A stretch of 58,889 nucleotides of DNA from Nitrospirota bacterium (GTDB lineage Bacteria; Nitrospirota; Thermodesulfovibrionia; Thermodesulfovibrionales; JdFR-85): positions 1-58,889 of the forward strand of contig WGER01000073.1 of NCBI GenBank assembly GCA_015492645.1. The letters are read 5' to 3'. Numbering within the stretch: position 1 is the first letter of the stretch; each line of letters begins with the position of its first letter. The position numbers were made by a program, and so were the translations under genes. This document shows positions 1-10,183 of this stretch, piece after piece. Below the pieces are notes generated by a model, which was given only the letters and a program-made list of their open reading frames with translations, was not told the origin of the DNA and ran no database searches.

Positions 1-25
1 AAACAAAAGGCTATCCAGAATCGGT

Positions 26-31
26 TATAAT
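26..31 (+). promoter_or_regulatory. Candidate -10 element of hisF
   Basis: TATAAT lies 8 bases before the hisF ATG and there is no Shine-Dalgarno sequence in the gap. If used, the transcript would start almost at the ATG and be leaderless or nearly so. The -35 region would fall at the window edge and is not recognisable. The same spacing occurs at secA. Confidence 0.4.
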
Positions 32-39
32 TATCTACC

Positions 40-891
40 ATGCTTGCAAAGAGGATCATACCATGTCTTGATGTAAAGGACGGCCGTGTCGTCAAGGGAG
101 TGAATTTCGTCAACATCCGTGACGCAGGAGACCCTGTGGAAAACGCCATATATTACGACCAGGAAGGGGCAGATGAACTCGTGTTTCTTGACATCACCGC
201 CTCCCATGAAAAACGGAAGATCATCCTTGATGTGGTTGAGCGGACCGCTGAGGATGTCTTTATGCCCTTGACTGTGGGAGGTGGTATAGGCTCTCTTGAT
301 GACATAAGGGATCTCCTTAACGCTGGCTGTGACAAGGTCTCAATAAATACTTCTGCTGTGAGGAACCCTGAGTTCATTCATGAGGCGGCCCGGAGATTTG
401 GTTCTCAATGCATAGTGGTGGCAATTGATGCAAAGCGTCTTACAGAAAGCCGTTTTGAACTTGACAAACAGAGGGACATCCCTGACTGGCTTAACAGTAA
501 AGAATACGAGTTTTTAAGGATAGAAGTTTCAGAAGAGCCAAGAAGGTGGGAAGTCTACACCCACGGTGGCCGCCGTCCAAGGGGTATTGATGCGGTGGCA
601 TGGGCAAGATATATGGAACAACTGGGAGCAGGCGAGATACTTCTCACCTCAATGGACCGCGATGGCACGAAGGATGGCTATGATATAGAACTGACAAGAG
701 CGGTTGCAGAGGCTGTGGGTATACCTGTAATAGCATCAGGAGGGGCAGGTACCTTAGAGCATCTCTATGAAGCGTTTACAGAGGGCAGGGCAGACGCAGC
801 CCTTGCGGCCAGCATATTTCATTACAGGGAATACACAATCAGACAGTGCAAAGAGTTTCTGAGAGACAGGGGCATAGTGGTGAGAATCTGA
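40..891 (+). CDS. hisF: Imidazole glycerol phosphate synthase cyclase subunit HisF, with an insertion
   Basis: HisF uses ammonia from HisH to convert PRFAR into IGP and AICAR in histidine synthesis. It is a (beta-alpha)8 barrel. The N-terminus [15 protein letters not shown] and the strand AIDAKR place the two catalytic aspartates at D11 and D130, the same numbers as in Thermotoga HisF, and ASGGAG near the C-terminus is the second phosphate-binding site. At 283 residues it is about 30 longer than usual: residues about 134-169, between AIDAKR and WEVYTHGGR, form a charged insertion where relatives have only a few residues. The insertion is in frame and does not touch recognised catalytic residues. 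No hisH is visible. Transketolase follows after 30 bases. Confidence 0.95.
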   Translation: MLAKRIIPCLDVKDGRVVKGVNFVNIRDAGDPVENAIYYDQEGADELVFLDITASHEKRKIILDVVERTAEDVFMPLTVGGGIGSLDDIRDLLNAGCDKVSINTSAVRNPEFIHEAARRFGSQCIVVAIDAKRLTESRFELDKQRDIPDWLNSKEYEFLRIEVSEEPRRWEVYTHGGRRPRGIDAVAWARYMEQLGAGEILLTSMDRDGTKDGYDIELTRAVAEAVGIPVIASGGAGTLEHLYEAFTEGRADAALAASIFHYREYTIRQCKEFLRDRGIVVRI

Positions 892-921
892 TAAAGGATA
901 TTCTAAACCAGGGAGGCTTGA

Positions 922-2907
922 ATGAAGATTGATGAACTCTGTATCAATACCATCAGGTTCCTTGCGGCAGACGCCGTAGAGAAGGCCCGTTCAGGTCATC
1001 CAGGAATGCCTATGGGAGATGCTCCCATGGCTTATGTCCTCTGGCAGAAGTTCTTAAAACACAACCCCCGTAACCCGCGGTGGTTCAACAGGGACAGGTT
1101 TATCCTTTCCGCTGGCCATGGTTCAATGCTCCTTTACGGTCTGCTCTACCTCACGGGTTACCCCTTAAGCCTTAAGGAGATAAAGAACTTCCGTCAGTGG
1201 GGCTCAAAAACACCAGGACATCCTGAATATGACCCCGATGTGGGGGTTGAGACTACCACAGGCCCGCTCGGGCAGGGTTTTGGCACTGGCGTGGGAATTG
1301 CCATTGCCGAGCGGTATCTCAGGCAGTACTTCAACCGTCCTGGATTCCCTGTGGTGGACTTTTATATCTATGCCATCTGCAGTGACGGTGACCTGATGGA
1401 AGGTGTCTCCTCAGAGGCTGCCTCCCTGGCAGGTCATCTCAAACTGGGGAAACTCATATATCTCTACTCCGACAACAGGATCACCATCGAGGGCTCAACA
1501 GACCTTACATTCACTGAGAATGTCGCTCAGAGGTTCAGGGCCTATGGATGGCATGTGCAGAGGGTCAATGGCTACGACCTGAAGGCCATTGAGAAGGCCA
1601 TAAGAGAGGCAAAAAAGGTCAAAGACCGGCCTTCACTGATCATAGCAAGGACCCATATCGCCTACGGGGCCCCCACAAAGCAGGACACCCCGGAGGCACA
1701 CGGTGCACCCCTTGGAGAGGAGGAGATAAAAAGGGCGAAGGAACTGGCTGGCTGGCCTGTGAGCCCGAAGTTTTATGTCCCCAGGAAGGCCCTTCAGCAC
1801 ATGCGTAAGGCCGTGGAAAAGGGCAAAAAGGAAGAGAAAAAATGGCTCCAGATGCTTCGCAAATATAAAAAGAAATATCCTGAACTCTACGAAAAGTTTG
1901 TGGAATTTACCGAAGGAGCCCTGCCTGAGGGATGGGATAAGGATCTGCCCGTATTTTCACCCTCAGACGGTCCTGTGGCCACAAGGTCTGCCTCTGGAAA
2001 GGTCCTGAATACACTGGCAGACCGACTCCACAACCTCATTGGTGGCTCAGCAGACCTTGCACCTTCGAATAACACATACTTGAAGAAATACCCTGATTTT
2101 GATGCAAAAAAAGCCGGAAGGAACATCCACTTTGGTGTCAGGGAACATGCAATGGGTGCGGCCCTCAACGGCATGGCCCTTACTGGAGGAGTGATCCCTT
2201 ACGGGGGGACCTTTCTGGTCTTTTCTGACTATATGAGGCCTGCTATCAGGCTTGCTGCGATGATGCACCAGCATGTCATCTATGTATTCACCCATGACTC
2301 CATTGGCCTTGGTGAGGATGGACCTACCCATCAGCCCATTGAACATCTGAACGCTCTCAGGGCCATACCAAACTTTACAGAGATACGGCCTTCAGATGCA
2401 AATGAGGTGAGAGAGGCATGGAAGATGGCGATAACAAGGAAAAATGGACCTGTAGCCCTCATACTCACCCGCCAGAAGGTACCTGTAATAGACAGGTCGA
2501 AGTATGCCTCAGAGGAGGGGGTCCAGAAAGGGGGATATGTGCTGGCTGATTGTGATGGTACACCAGAGGTGATTCTCATAGCCTCAGGTTCTGAGGTTCA
2601 CCTCGCCCTTGAGGCATACGAGATGCTGAAGAAAGAGGACATAAAGGCACGGGTGGTAAATCTGGCGTCATTCAAGGTATTTGAAGAACAACCTGAGGAG
2701 TACAAACGAGAGGTCTTACCACCTGAGGTGAAAAAACGGGTGGCCATTGAGGCAGGTGCAACCCTCTGCTGGTATAAGTATGTGGGACCTGAAGGCAAGG
2801 TTATTGGAATAGACCGCTTTGGTGCCTCTGCACCCTACAGGGTTCTCTTTGAAAAATTCGGTTTCACTGTTGAAAATCTCATAAGAGAGGTAAAGGAGAT
2901 TCGCTGA
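922..2907 (+). CDS. tkt: Transketolase
   Basis: A 661-residue, full-length, single-chain transketolase of the non-oxidative pentose phosphate pathway. It moves a two-carbon unit between ketose and aldose phosphates using thiamine diphosphate. The N-terminal part has [15 protein letters not shown] and the diphosphate-binding motif SDGDLMEG at about residues 154-161, ending in SDN. The middle pyrimidine-binding domain carries [15 protein letters not shown] and [20 protein letters not shown], and the C-terminal domain has LIASGSEV and [11 protein letters not shown]. It probably shares the hisF transcript, starting 30 bases after it with GGGAGG upstream of the ATG. It is convergent with the DUF155-like gene 65 bases away. 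Confidence 0.97.
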   Translation: MKIDELCINTIRFLAADAVEKARSGHPGMPMGDAPMAYVLWQKFLKHNPRNPRWFNRDRFILSAGHGSMLLYGLLYLTGYPLSLKEIKNFRQWGSKTPGHPEYDPDVGVETTTGPLGQGFGTGVGIAIAERYLRQYFNRPGFPVVDFYIYAICSDGDLMEGVSSEAASLAGHLKLGKLIYLYSDNRITIEGSTDLTFTENVAQRFRAYGWHVQRVNGYDLKAIEKAIREAKKVKDRPSLIIARTHIAYGAPTKQDTPEAHGAPLGEEEIKRAKELAGWPVSPKFYVPRKALQHMRKAVEKGKKEEKKWLQMLRKYKKKYPELYEKFVEFTEGALPEGWDKDLPVFSPSDGPVATRSASGKVLNTLADRLHNLIGGSADLAPSNNTYLKKYPDFDAKKAGRNIHFGVREHAMGAALNGMALTGGVIPYGGTFLVFSDYMRPAIRLAAMMHQHVIYVFTHDSIGLGEDGPTHQPIEHLNALRAIPNFTEIRPSDANEVREAWKMAITRKNGPVALILTRQKVPVIDRSKYASEEGVQKGGYVLADCDGTPEVILIASGSEVHLALEAYEMLKKEDIKARVVNLASFKVFEEQPEEYKREVLPPEVKKRVAIEAGATLCWYKYVGPEGKVIGIDRFGASAPYRVLFEKFGFTVENLIREVKEIR

Positions 2908-2972
2908 AAACCGAATTTCTCCTGAGCTCCGCCTGGCTGAAAAGACAGTTTTTGCCTTTACTTATGTATAAC

Positions 2973-4061
2973 TCAGTAATACAGGAGGGCGAGAAGTATC
3001 TCTATCACTATAAGCAGAAATATACCAAGTTCTATCAACTGCTCCCTCTTAGTGGATATCTCCTCATAGAGCATCCTGTACGTATTTGTTACCAGTTGTA
3101 ATTTCTCCTTGATACTATCCTCCCAGTCCCTTGTTCTCATCAGGGACATGGCCGTCCTGTATACCCTCGCATAGTAGACATCCTCTGTAACCTTCAATGC
3201 ATTGTTGACCCTGCTGGTCACCTCTGTGAGGTCAGTAACCGTCTCTGTTATCTTTCTTGCGAGTGTCTCATACTGCCTCAGTTTGAATATAGACACCCCG
3301 GCCCTCCTGGTCAATTCGTCATAGATCCATTGCATCTCCCTATCAATCATCGCATCGTAGTACCTCAACTCCAGCAATTGTGCATTGGCAAACTCCAGTA
3401 TATCAGCAATGTCTGTGCTACCAGAGGGTTCAAGTATGAAGGCGCTGTCGAAATGGAGCACCACAAGGTCATCAGGATAGTAACTGTACCTGTTCCTCAA
3501 GGTCTCTTCCCTTGTGTAATTGCTCAACTGCCGTTTTTCAGACAGAAGAAGTCTGGAGAGGTCGTATCGTGCAAGCAGTTCCTCTGCTGTCAAAGGCTGT
3601 TCAAATGAGGTGACAAGAAATACTGTATAGTCCTCAACAAACTCCTCTTTTATTTCAGGCTCTTCCACTGCATCAGCAAATGTGTTGAGCAGTTCCTGGA
3701 TATACCTGAGGGCGAGTTCATCAAAGGATCTGTCACTGTCCAGGACAGATGCCATCTCTTCAAGTGCCTGTAAGTGGAGCCCCTGTATATCAATCTCAAA
3801 GGCCACAGAGGCAACCCCAAAGTCATAGGTCTTTGCTATAACATTTACCTGACAATCCCTGTCCTTGATCTTCTTGCTGAAACCCCTCAGTTCAAAACTG
3901 AGAGGAGGGTTCTTGAACTCAAGGGCCTTCATGTAGGGCTGCCTGGACAGCCTGAGCCTCCTCACCCCTTCCTTTGCCCTCTCCTCTATTATTGTGAGGT
4001 CAATCTCAGAGGCAACATCATAAAGCCTGTATAGTATTATCTTTCCCTTTTTAATGTACAT
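2973..4061 (-). CDS. RMD1/YagE (DUF155)-like membrane-anchored protein
   Basis: A 362-residue protein with a soluble body and one C-terminal hydrophobic segment (about residues 340-361). The stretch NALKVTEDVYYARVYR, the helical region after it and the end RxxLIELxIFLLIVIEILLALL resemble the tail of the DUF155 family (yeast RMD1, bacterial YagE), whose biochemical role is unknown. I infer a tail-anchored inner-membrane protein with the body in the cytoplasm. It is the last gene of the operon headed by the UPF0173 hydrolase and starts 35 bases after topA. Family assignment rests on recall of the C-terminal pattern, so it is moderate. Confidence 0.6.
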   Translation of the reverse strand: MYIKKGKIILYRLYDVASEIDLTIIEERAKEGVRRLRLSRQPYMKALEFKNPPLSFELRGFSKKIKDRDCQVNVIAKTYDFGVASVAFEIDIQGLHLQALEEMASVLDSDRSFDELALRYIQELLNTFADAVEEPEIKEEFVEDYTVFLVTSFEQPLTAEELLARYDLSRLLLSEKRQLSNYTREETLRNRYSYYPDDLVVLHFDSAFILEPSGSTDIADILEFANAQLLELRYYDAMIDREMQWIYDELTRRAGVSIFKLRQYETLARKITETVTDLTEVTSRVNNALKVTEDVYYARVYRTAMSLMRTRDWEDSIKEKLQLVTNTYRMLYEEISTKREQLIELGIFLLIVIEILLALLYY

Positions 4062-4096
4062 CCGTTTTAAATCAGAGAGGGGACCTCGAGAGGAGA

Positions 4097-6382
4097 CTAA
4101 GTCTTTGAGCCAGCCTCTTCCCTTTCCACCCTGTAATTACAGCCCTTCCGTGGACATAATATATAAAAATGTCCGTTACGGGACTCTTCTACAAGCAGTG
4201 GAAAGTCACACTCAGGACATTTCTCCATTAATGGCTTTGCCCAGAGCATAAATCTACAGGATGGCCAGTTGCTACAACCCCAGTAGGTCTTCCCCCTCTT
4301 GCTCTTCCTCTCGACGAGTTCTCCTCCATCAATGGGACACTTCACCCCGGTAGACAGCGGTAGCGTGGCCTTACATTTAGGATAACTGGAACAGGCGTAA
4401 AACCTCCCGTATCTGCTCTCCCTGATAACCATCTCTGAACCACATTCTGGACATTTCAAATCCGTAGGCTGGACATCATTTTTCTTATCCTCAAGCGGCT
4501 TGGTGTTTTTACATTCAGGAAATCCACTACAGGCATAAAACCATCCATGTCTGCCCCACCTTTTCACCATTGCTCTACCGCAGAGATCACAGGTCATCTC
4601 AGTGGGCTGATCTGCAACCGCCTTCTCTGAACTCTCAAGGGCCCTTTTCAGATCCCTGTTGAAAGGGCCATAAAAGGACCTGACAACCTCTAACCATCCC
4701 ACTTCACCCCCCTCTACCTGGTCAAGGGCATCCTCCATCTTTGCAGTGAAGGCAACATCAATCAACTCTGGGAATCTCTCTACCAGGTAATCGTTAACCA
4801 GTTTGCCAAGTTCGGTAGGTACAAGTTTGCCCTGAGACTTTTTTACATACCTCCTCTCCTGGATGGTTGAGATGATAGTGGCATAGGTACTGGGCCTGCC
4901 CACACCCTTCTCCTCAAGTGCCTTCACTAAGGATGCCTCTGTATATCTGGGAGGAGGCTGGGTGAAGTGTTGTCTTGGCTCTACTTCAAGGAGTTTCAAT
5001 TCTTCACCCTCCTTAAGCGCCGGGAGGGTGGTCTCACCTTCATCACCATCCTCACTCTGTATCTGATAAAGCCTCAAGAAACCATCAAACTTTAAGACCT
5101 CACCCGTCACCCTGAACTCCACCTTCTGCTCCCTATCAGTAATCACAAAGGTGGTATGTTCAGCCTCTGCAGGGGCCATCTGTGAGGCAAGGAACCTCTG
5201 CCATATGAGGCTGTAAAGGTGATACTGATCCTTTGTGAGATAGGCCCTTACAGACTCGGGAGGCCGGTTGAGGTAGGTGGGCCTTATCGCCTCATGGGCA
5301 TCCTGGATCTTCCCCGCCTTCTTTGGCTGTTTCCTTGTTTCTCCACGTTTTGGCAGATACTGTCTGCCGAACTGTCGGAGGATGAAATCCCTTGCAGCCT
5401 CCTGTGCCTCTTCGGAGACCCTGGTAGAGTCGGTCCTCATGTATGTGATGAGTCCAACCGAACCCTCTTCCCCCAGTTCGATACCTTCATACAGTTGCTG
5501 GGCGATCATCATGGTCTTCTTCGGACTGAATCCAAACCTCCTTGATGCCTCCTGTTGAAGTGTACTGGTTATAAAGGGTTGAGGAGGGTTCTTCTTTCTC
5601 ATCTTCTTGGTGACAGACTGGAGGACATATTCATATCCCCTGATCTCTTCTGATATCCTCCTCGCACTCTCTTCATCCCTTATCAGGAACTCCTCTTTAT
5701 CCCTGTTAATAACTGTCTTGCCCTGGTATCTATGTAACCTCGCCTTAAAGGTTGGGGCAACTGACCCTTCAAACAGTGCAGAGACACTCCAGTACTCCTG
5801 TGGCACAAAGGCCTCTATCTGCCTCTCTCTTTCTACAACCAGCCTCACAGCCACTGACTGGACCCTGCCTGCACTCAGTCCTCCCTTGATCTTCTTCCAG
5901 AGCAGGGGACTCAATTTGTAGCCCACGAGACGATCCAGTATCCTTCTGGCCTGCTGGGCCTCCACTTTCTTCATATCGATCCTGCCAGGGGTCTTCATCG
6001 CCTCTCTAACAGCCCTCTCTGTTATCTCGTGAAATGTAACCCTGTAGATCTTATCCTCATTCAGGGTTGCCTTCTTGCCGTTTTTTATCAACTCCGCTAT
6101 ATGCCATGCTATCGCCTCACCTTCTCTGTCAGGGTCAGGGGCAAGATAAACGGCCTCAGCAGAGGCGGCTGCCTCTCTCAATTCCTTTATTATCTTCTGC
6201 TTGCCAGGTATTATTATGTATTTCGGTCTAAAGTCCCTCTCGATATCCACACCGAGTTCCTTCTCTGGAAGGTCCCTTACATGTCCCACAGAGGCCTTTA
6301 CAGTATATTCCTTACCAAGGATCTTGTTTATGGTTCTCGCCTTTGCAGGTGATTCAACTATGATAAGTGACTTTGTCTTCAT
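4097..6382 (-). CDS. topA: DNA topoisomerase I (type IA) with four C-terminal zinc ribbons
   Basis: A 761-residue enzyme that relaxes negative supercoils. The N-terminal TOPRIM domain starts LIIVESPAKARTI and has the acidic DPDREGEAIAWH motif near residue 110. The active-site tyrosine lies in GLITYMRTDSTR. The C-terminus has four Cys-rich units (about residues 595-750), each CPxC/CDLC-like followed by FYACSGFPEC-like. The third begins CPIDGG, so it has one cysteine where the others have a pair. It starts 1 base after the small acidic gene, with GAGGTGG upstream, and sits downstream of dprA, a common bacterial pairing. Confidence 0.97.
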   Translation of the reverse strand: MKTKSLIIVESPAKARTINKILGKEYTVKASVGHVRDLPEKELGVDIERDFRPKYIIIPGKQKIIKELREAAASAEAVYLAPDPDREGEAIAWHIAELIKNGKKATLNEDKIYRVTFHEITERAVREAMKTPGRIDMKKVEAQQARRILDRLVGYKLSPLLWKKIKGGLSAGRVQSVAVRLVVERERQIEAFVPQEYWSVSALFEGSVAPTFKARLHRYQGKTVINRDKEEFLIRDEESARRISEEIRGYEYVLQSVTKKMRKKNPPQPFITSTLQQEASRRFGFSPKKTMMIAQQLYEGIELGEEGSVGLITYMRTDSTRVSEEAQEAARDFILRQFGRQYLPKRGETRKQPKKAGKIQDAHEAIRPTYLNRPPESVRAYLTKDQYHLYSLIWQRFLASQMAPAEAEHTTFVITDREQKVEFRVTGEVLKFDGFLRLYQIQSEDGDEGETTLPALKEGEELKLLEVEPRQHFTQPPPRYTEASLVKALEEKGVGRPSTYATIISTIQERRYVKKSQGKLVPTELGKLVNDYLVERFPELIDVAFTAKMEDALDQVEGGEVGWLEVVRSFYGPFNRDLKRALESSEKAVADQPTEMTCDLCGRAMVKRWGRHGWFYACSGFPECKNTKPLEDKKNDVQPTDLKCPECGSEMVIRESRYGRFYACSSYPKCKATLPLSTGVKCPIDGGELVERKSKRGKTYWGCSNWPSCRFMLWAKPLMEKCPECDFPLLVEESRNGHFYILCPRKGCNYRVEREEAGSKT

Positions 6383-6383
6383 C

Positions 6384-6668
6384 TCAATGCCACCTCAGTC
6401 TCTTGCCCTCTCCAAAAACGATTGCGTATATGTCCTCAGGGTCCAAATCGGTATTCCTCATCAGGATGTAAAGGAGTATGGACTTGAGAGTCTCCGCCTC
6501 TTCCTCCTCTATAAGATCCTCTTCAACCAGTTCATCAATCTCCTCATTCACCTCAAAGAGGTTTATATGGGAGATATCCACAGAGGCGAGCACCTCTTCC
6601 ATGTCCTTGCCCTCTTTCAGGATCTCGTCAGTGAGATCTCTCAAAAAATCGAGAAATTCCTTTATCAC
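6384..6668 (-). CDS. Small acidic protein of unknown function between dprA and topA
   Basis: A 94-residue protein, very rich in Glu and Asp (for example residues 44-60), predicted mostly helical; I do not recognise the family. The start is GTG at 6668 with AGGAGG about 5 bases upstream; an ATG two bases earlier is out of frame. It lies 9 bases after dprA and 1 base before topA, so it is translated with them. In Escherichia coli the smg gene (DUF494) follows dprA, but I see no clear Smg similarity apart from the position. Confidence 0.7.
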   Translation of the reverse strand: MIKEFLDFLRDLTDEILKEGKDMEEVLASVDISHINLFEVNEEIDELVEEDLIEEEEAETLKSILLYILMRNTDLDPEDIYAIVFGEGKRLRWH

Positions 6669-6677
6669 ATCTTCCTC

Positions 6678-7763
6678 CTAAACCAGATAGAATCTCTTTC
6701 CCTCGGTCTGTCTTACTACACCCTTCAGTTCGAGGGAAGTCAATACACTCAATATCTTATTAAGAGGGAATTTGCACCTTCTTGTCAATATGTCTATGTG
6801 TAAGGGTTCTTGGGAGAGGTGCTGTACCACGACCCTCTCCTCCTCTGTGAGTTCAACCTCCTTTTTCCTCCTCTCTCTGATAAAGCCTTTCAGTTGCGGT
6901 GCCAGTTCCCTGAGGACATCCTCAGCACTCTCCACAAGTATGGCACCCTCCCGAAGGAGTCTGTTTACGCCTCTGGAGTTTTCCGAGGTTATCAACCCCG
7001 GAACTGCAAAGACATCCCTGTTCTGATTAATCGCATACCTGGCAGTAATCAACGCACCGCTGTCATGAGATGCCTCCACCACAACCACCCCCAGTGATAG
7101 TCCGCTTATCAGTCTGTTCCTGATCGGAAAGTTTTCCCTTGCTGGTTTCGTGCCAGGAGGAAACTCCGTAAACACAACTCCAGACTTCTCGATTCTCCTC
7201 ATGAGGCCGAGGTTCTCAGGTGGGTATGCCACATCGATACCTGAACCGAGCACTGCTATGGTTCTACCACCCCTCACAAGTGCGGCCTTGTGGGCCTGGG
7301 TGTCTATTCCCCTGGCAAGGCCACTCACAATGGTGAGCCCTGCCTCGGCCAGCCCGCCTGTGATTATGTCTGTGACGGTCAGCCCATACTGGGAGGGTCT
7401 CCTTGAACCGACCACAGCAACAGCAAATCTGTCTTCATCCTGATACTCCCCCCTCTTGTAGAGGACGAGGGGTGAATCTGGCAGGGTCTTCAGGACCTGG
7501 GGATACCCTTCGTCAGTGATTCCTACAACTGCCATCTCCTGTCTCCTGGCCCTTTTGAGGATCTCCTCGACCTTCTTCCAGCCCCTGAACCCCTTGATCG
7601 CCTTTGCCCTCTTCTCCCCTACCCCATCCACAGAAATGAGTTCCTTCATTGAGGCCCTGAACACAGACTCAGCAGAACCCAAGGTCCTCAGAAGTGCTCT
7701 CTGGGTAACTGGTCCTACTTCTCTGAGGAGCGAAAGGGCGATGAGATAACCAACCTCTTCCAT
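6678..7763 (-). CDS. dprA: DNA-processing protein DprA
   Basis: A 361-residue DprA/Smf. The family binds incoming single-stranded DNA and loads RecA during natural transformation. The N-terminal helix-hairpin-helix region (SVDGVGEKRAKAIKGF) is followed by the Rossmann core with VVGSRRPSQYG and SGLARGIDTQAHKAAL, then FREN-like FPIRNRLISGLS and GALITARYA. The C-terminal 60 residues form a winged-helix region with LHIDILTRRCKFPLNKILSVL. Its ATG overlaps the argG stop in TAATG. Whether the cell is competent cannot be told from this window. Confidence 0.96.
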   Translation of the reverse strand: MEEVGYLIALSLLREVGPVTQRALLRTLGSAESVFRASMKELISVDGVGEKRAKAIKGFRGWKKVEEILKRARRQEMAVVGITDEGYPQVLKTLPDSPLVLYKRGEYQDEDRFAVAVVGSRRPSQYGLTVTDIITGGLAEAGLTIVSGLARGIDTQAHKAALVRGGRTIAVLGSGIDVAYPPENLGLMRRIEKSGVVFTEFPPGTKPARENFPIRNRLISGLSLGVVVVEASHDSGALITARYAINQNRDVFAVPGLITSENSRGVNRLLREGAILVESAEDVLRELAPQLKGFIRERRKKEVELTEEERVVVQHLSQEPLHIDILTRRCKFPLNKILSVLTSLELKGVVRQTEGKRFYLV

Positions 7764-8950
7764 TATCCCTGTGTAGACCTCTGGACCACCAGTCTGAGGG
7801 CATTCAGTCTTATAAATCCCTCTGCATCCTTCTGATTATATACCTCTTCCTCTTCAAAGGTTGCCAGTTCAGCACGGTAGAGGCTATAAGGAGATCTACG
7901 TCCCACAACAAGGCAGTTCCCTTTATATAACTTCAGCCTTACTGTGCCTGTGACATTCCTCTGGGTCTCATCAATCAGGGCCTGCAGGGCCTGCCTCTCC
8001 GGAGAGAACCAGTATCCATAGTAGATACACTCTGCATACCTTGGGATCAGAGAGTCCCTCAGGTGGAGCACCTCCCTGTCCAGTGTTATTGACTCTATAG
8101 CACGATGGGCTATATGGAGGACTGTCCCACCAGGTGTCTCGTACACCCCTCTTGACTTTATCCCCACATAGCGGTTCTCCACGATATCCACTCTTCCCAC
8201 ACCATTGGCACCCCCAATCTCGTTCAGTCTCTTTAATAACTGATAGGGCGTGAGCCTCTCACCGTCCACTGCAACAGGGTCCCCTTTCTCATACTCGATC
8301 TCAATATATCTCGGGGTATCAGGTGCCTTCTCCGGCGGGACCATCATAGTGAACATGTCCTCCGGGGGTTCTGCCCAGGGATCCTCAAGCACACCTCCTT
8401 CATAACTTATGTGAAAGACATTTCTGTCCATGCTGTAGGGTCTTTCCTTTGTTACAGGCACGGGTATACCCTTTTTCTGGGCATACTCAATAAGGGCCTG
8501 TCTTGAGCGGAATGGCCACTGCCGCCAGGGGGCTATCACCTTTATGTCCGGCTTCAGGGCATAGTAGGTGAGTTCAAACCGTACCTGGTCGTTTCCCTTT
8601 CCTGTGGCTCCATGGGCAACTGCATCTGCGCCCTCTGCCTCGGCTATCTCAATCTGCCGTTTTGCAATGAGGGGTCTTGCGATTGAGGTGCCCATGAGGT
8701 AGTAACCCTCATAAACCGCATTTGCCCTGAGCATCGGAAAGATAAAGTCCCTGACGAAATCCTCCTTCAGGTCTTCCAGATAGACCTTTGAGGCCCCTGT
8801 GGCAAGGGCCTTCTGTTTGATCGCCTCAAGGTCCTCTTCCTGTCCGAGGTCCGCACAGTAGGCGATCACCTCTGCCTGATAGGCCTCTTTCAGCCAGGCA
8901 ATCGCCACCGATGTGTCAAGCCCTCCTGAGTATGCAAGAACTATCTTCAT
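7763..8950 (-). CDS. argG: Argininosuccinate synthase
   Basis: A 395-residue enzyme that joins citrulline and aspartate with ATP, the penultimate step of arginine synthesis. The PP-loop motif AYSGGLDTS is at residues 6-14, and [12 protein letters not shown] and [13 protein letters not shown] are the substrate-binding segments. The start has a strong AAGGAGG 4 bases upstream. No other arginine gene is next to it. It lies between the glycosylase-like gene (12 bases upstream) and dprA, so its expression seems tied to a long mixed operon. Confidence 0.97.
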   Translation of the reverse strand: MKIVLAYSGGLDTSVAIAWLKEAYQAEVIAYCADLGQEEDLEAIKQKALATGASKVYLEDLKEDFVRDFIFPMLRANAVYEGYYLMGTSIARPLIAKRQIEIAEAEGADAVAHGATGKGNDQVRFELTYYALKPDIKVIAPWRQWPFRSRQALIEYAQKKGIPVPVTKERPYSMDRNVFHISYEGGVLEDPWAEPPEDMFTMMVPPEKAPDTPRYIEIEYEKGDPVAVDGERLTPYQLLKRLNEIGGANGVGRVDIVENRYVGIKSRGVYETPGGTVLHIAHRAIESITLDREVLHLRDSLIPRYAECIYYGYWFSPERQALQALIDETQRNVTGTVRLKLYKGNCLVVGRRSPYSLYRAELATFEEEEVYNQKDAEGFIRLNALRLVVQRSTQG

Positions 8951-8962
8951 TGGTCCTCCTTA

Positions 8963-10183
8963 TCAGGTTGTGTAGTCTGTAATAAGAGATTTATCCTGAT
9001 TATATCCCATACATATGGAATTAACTGGACATTGGTCGCATTTCGGATGATCGTGATTCAGACAAAATTTGGTGCCTATATAAATTAATCCATCGTCAAA
9101 ATCTGCAACAGAGAAGTGTATACCTCTGTCTTCTAACAATTGATACAATAAAATGTTTGGAATATGTTGGAGTTTAACCTTCTGAAATCTCTTCCCAAAG
9201 TGCTTCTTGAAAAACTCTTTGTAATACTTAACCTTTTGTTCGTCGAAAATATTTATTGTCTTATTTCTAAGGTTAGTAATGCGTAAATAATTTGTTCCCC
9301 TTTTACCAGTGCCCTCACGGATTATTTCCCATTGTTTTAAATGGTCCTTTGTGACTAAATTTAACAAAAAACCTGTCCTGAAAAGCACTCTTCCCGCATT
9401 ACTGTCAAATGGAAGTTCATATGAAAGATCATTCCATCCTGGTGAGTTTTTTCTCACAAGATTAAATCTGCTTATATACATCTTTACAAATAAATGACAG
9501 GCCTTGTCACCAATAGCACTTCCCAGACCATACCTTTCGTGATTTTTTAACTGATTGGCCATTGTTTCTGCATAATCAAAACTCTCAATATAATCCACCA
9601 AAGGCTCTTCTGAAATTTTGTTTTCTTTTTCAAGGTCTCTCTCAAGCAGAAGTGGCACGCAAAGGGGAACACCCCAACGATGAATAGCATAATCTAAGAC
9701 CTGATTAATAGAAATAATTCCTCTTAGAGATTGAGCAAAGAAGAGATTATATTTGGTTGTCTGGGTCTTATTCTGTTTTGCCCATAAGGATGCCCGAGAT
9801 TTTTTAATTTTTTCATGTATTGCGAGAATTTCATCAATAGATATTCCTAATTCTTTGAAAAAATCAAGTGGTCTGTGAAATATTCTTATTTCCTGTCTAT
9901 ATAATTCTGTAGTCACATCTTTAATAAGATTCCTTACTCCTATGATATCCGGACCCTGGTCTAATACAACATTAACCAGTAAGTATCTTGTTATTATTTC
10001 ACGGCGAGTAAATTTACCATCCCTTTTACTCAGTTCATCTTTTTTTATTTCTCCATTCTCATTAAAAAAACTTTCAAAAACCTCTACATGATGAATCGGA
10101 GGAACTTCTTTATGTTTTCTACCTAAGAAAGAGACTTGTTCTGTAAAGTTTAAAAGAAAATCCCACTCTATCATTTTGTTCAT
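8963..10183 (-). CDS. HhH-GPD-like DNA glycosylase candidate with C-terminal Fe-S motif, paired with a DNA methyltransferase
   Basis: A 406-residue protein I do not recognise as a named family. Seen: residues 217-270 contain GLGSAIGDKACHLFVK and LPFDSNAGRVLFRTG, which match the helix-hairpin-helix and VDTHVxRV parts of HhH-GPD glycosylases; K227 and D260 would be the catalytic pair. C374, C382, C385 and C391 (C-x7-C-x2-C-x5-C) resemble the Nth/MutY 4Fe-4S loop, which is normally C-x6-C-x2-C-x5-C. The first 200 residues are unassigned. Composition is AT-rich (about 35-38% GC in sampled lines), unlike argG. The ATG overlaps the methyltransferase stop (ATGA). Inferred role: base excision tied to DNA methylation, either restriction-like cleavage of unmodified sites or repair. 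M4 at 10174 is an alternative start. Confidence 0.6.
   Translation of the reverse strand: MNKMIEWDFLLNFTEQVSFLGRKHKEVPPIHHVEVFESFFNENGEIKKDELSKRDGKFTRREIITRYLLVNVVLDQGPDIIGVRNLIKDVTTELYRQEIRIFHRPLDFFKELGISIDEILAIHEKIKKSRASLWAKQNKTQTTKYNLFFAQSLRGIISINQVLDYAIHRWGVPLCVPLLLERDLEKENKISEEPLVDYIESFDYAETMANQLKNHERYGLGSAIGDKACHLFVKMYISRFNLVRKNSPGWNDLSYELPFDSNAGRVLFRTGFLLNLVTKDHLKQWEIIREGTGKRGTNYLRITNLRNKTINIFDEQKVKYYKEFFKKHFGKRFQKVKLQHIPNILLYQLLEDRGIHFSVADFDDGLIYIGTKFCLNHDHPKCDQCPVNSICMGYNQDKSLITDYTT

Noticed and set aside
6384..6668. Naming the small gene smg because it follows dprA
   Set aside because: The position is similar to Escherichia coli but the sequence shows no clear DUF494 features.
6201..6803. 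200-codon plus-strand frame across the topA start, the small acidic gene and dprA end
   Set aside because: It crosses three well-supported genes on the other strand and shows no recognisable domain or ribosome site.
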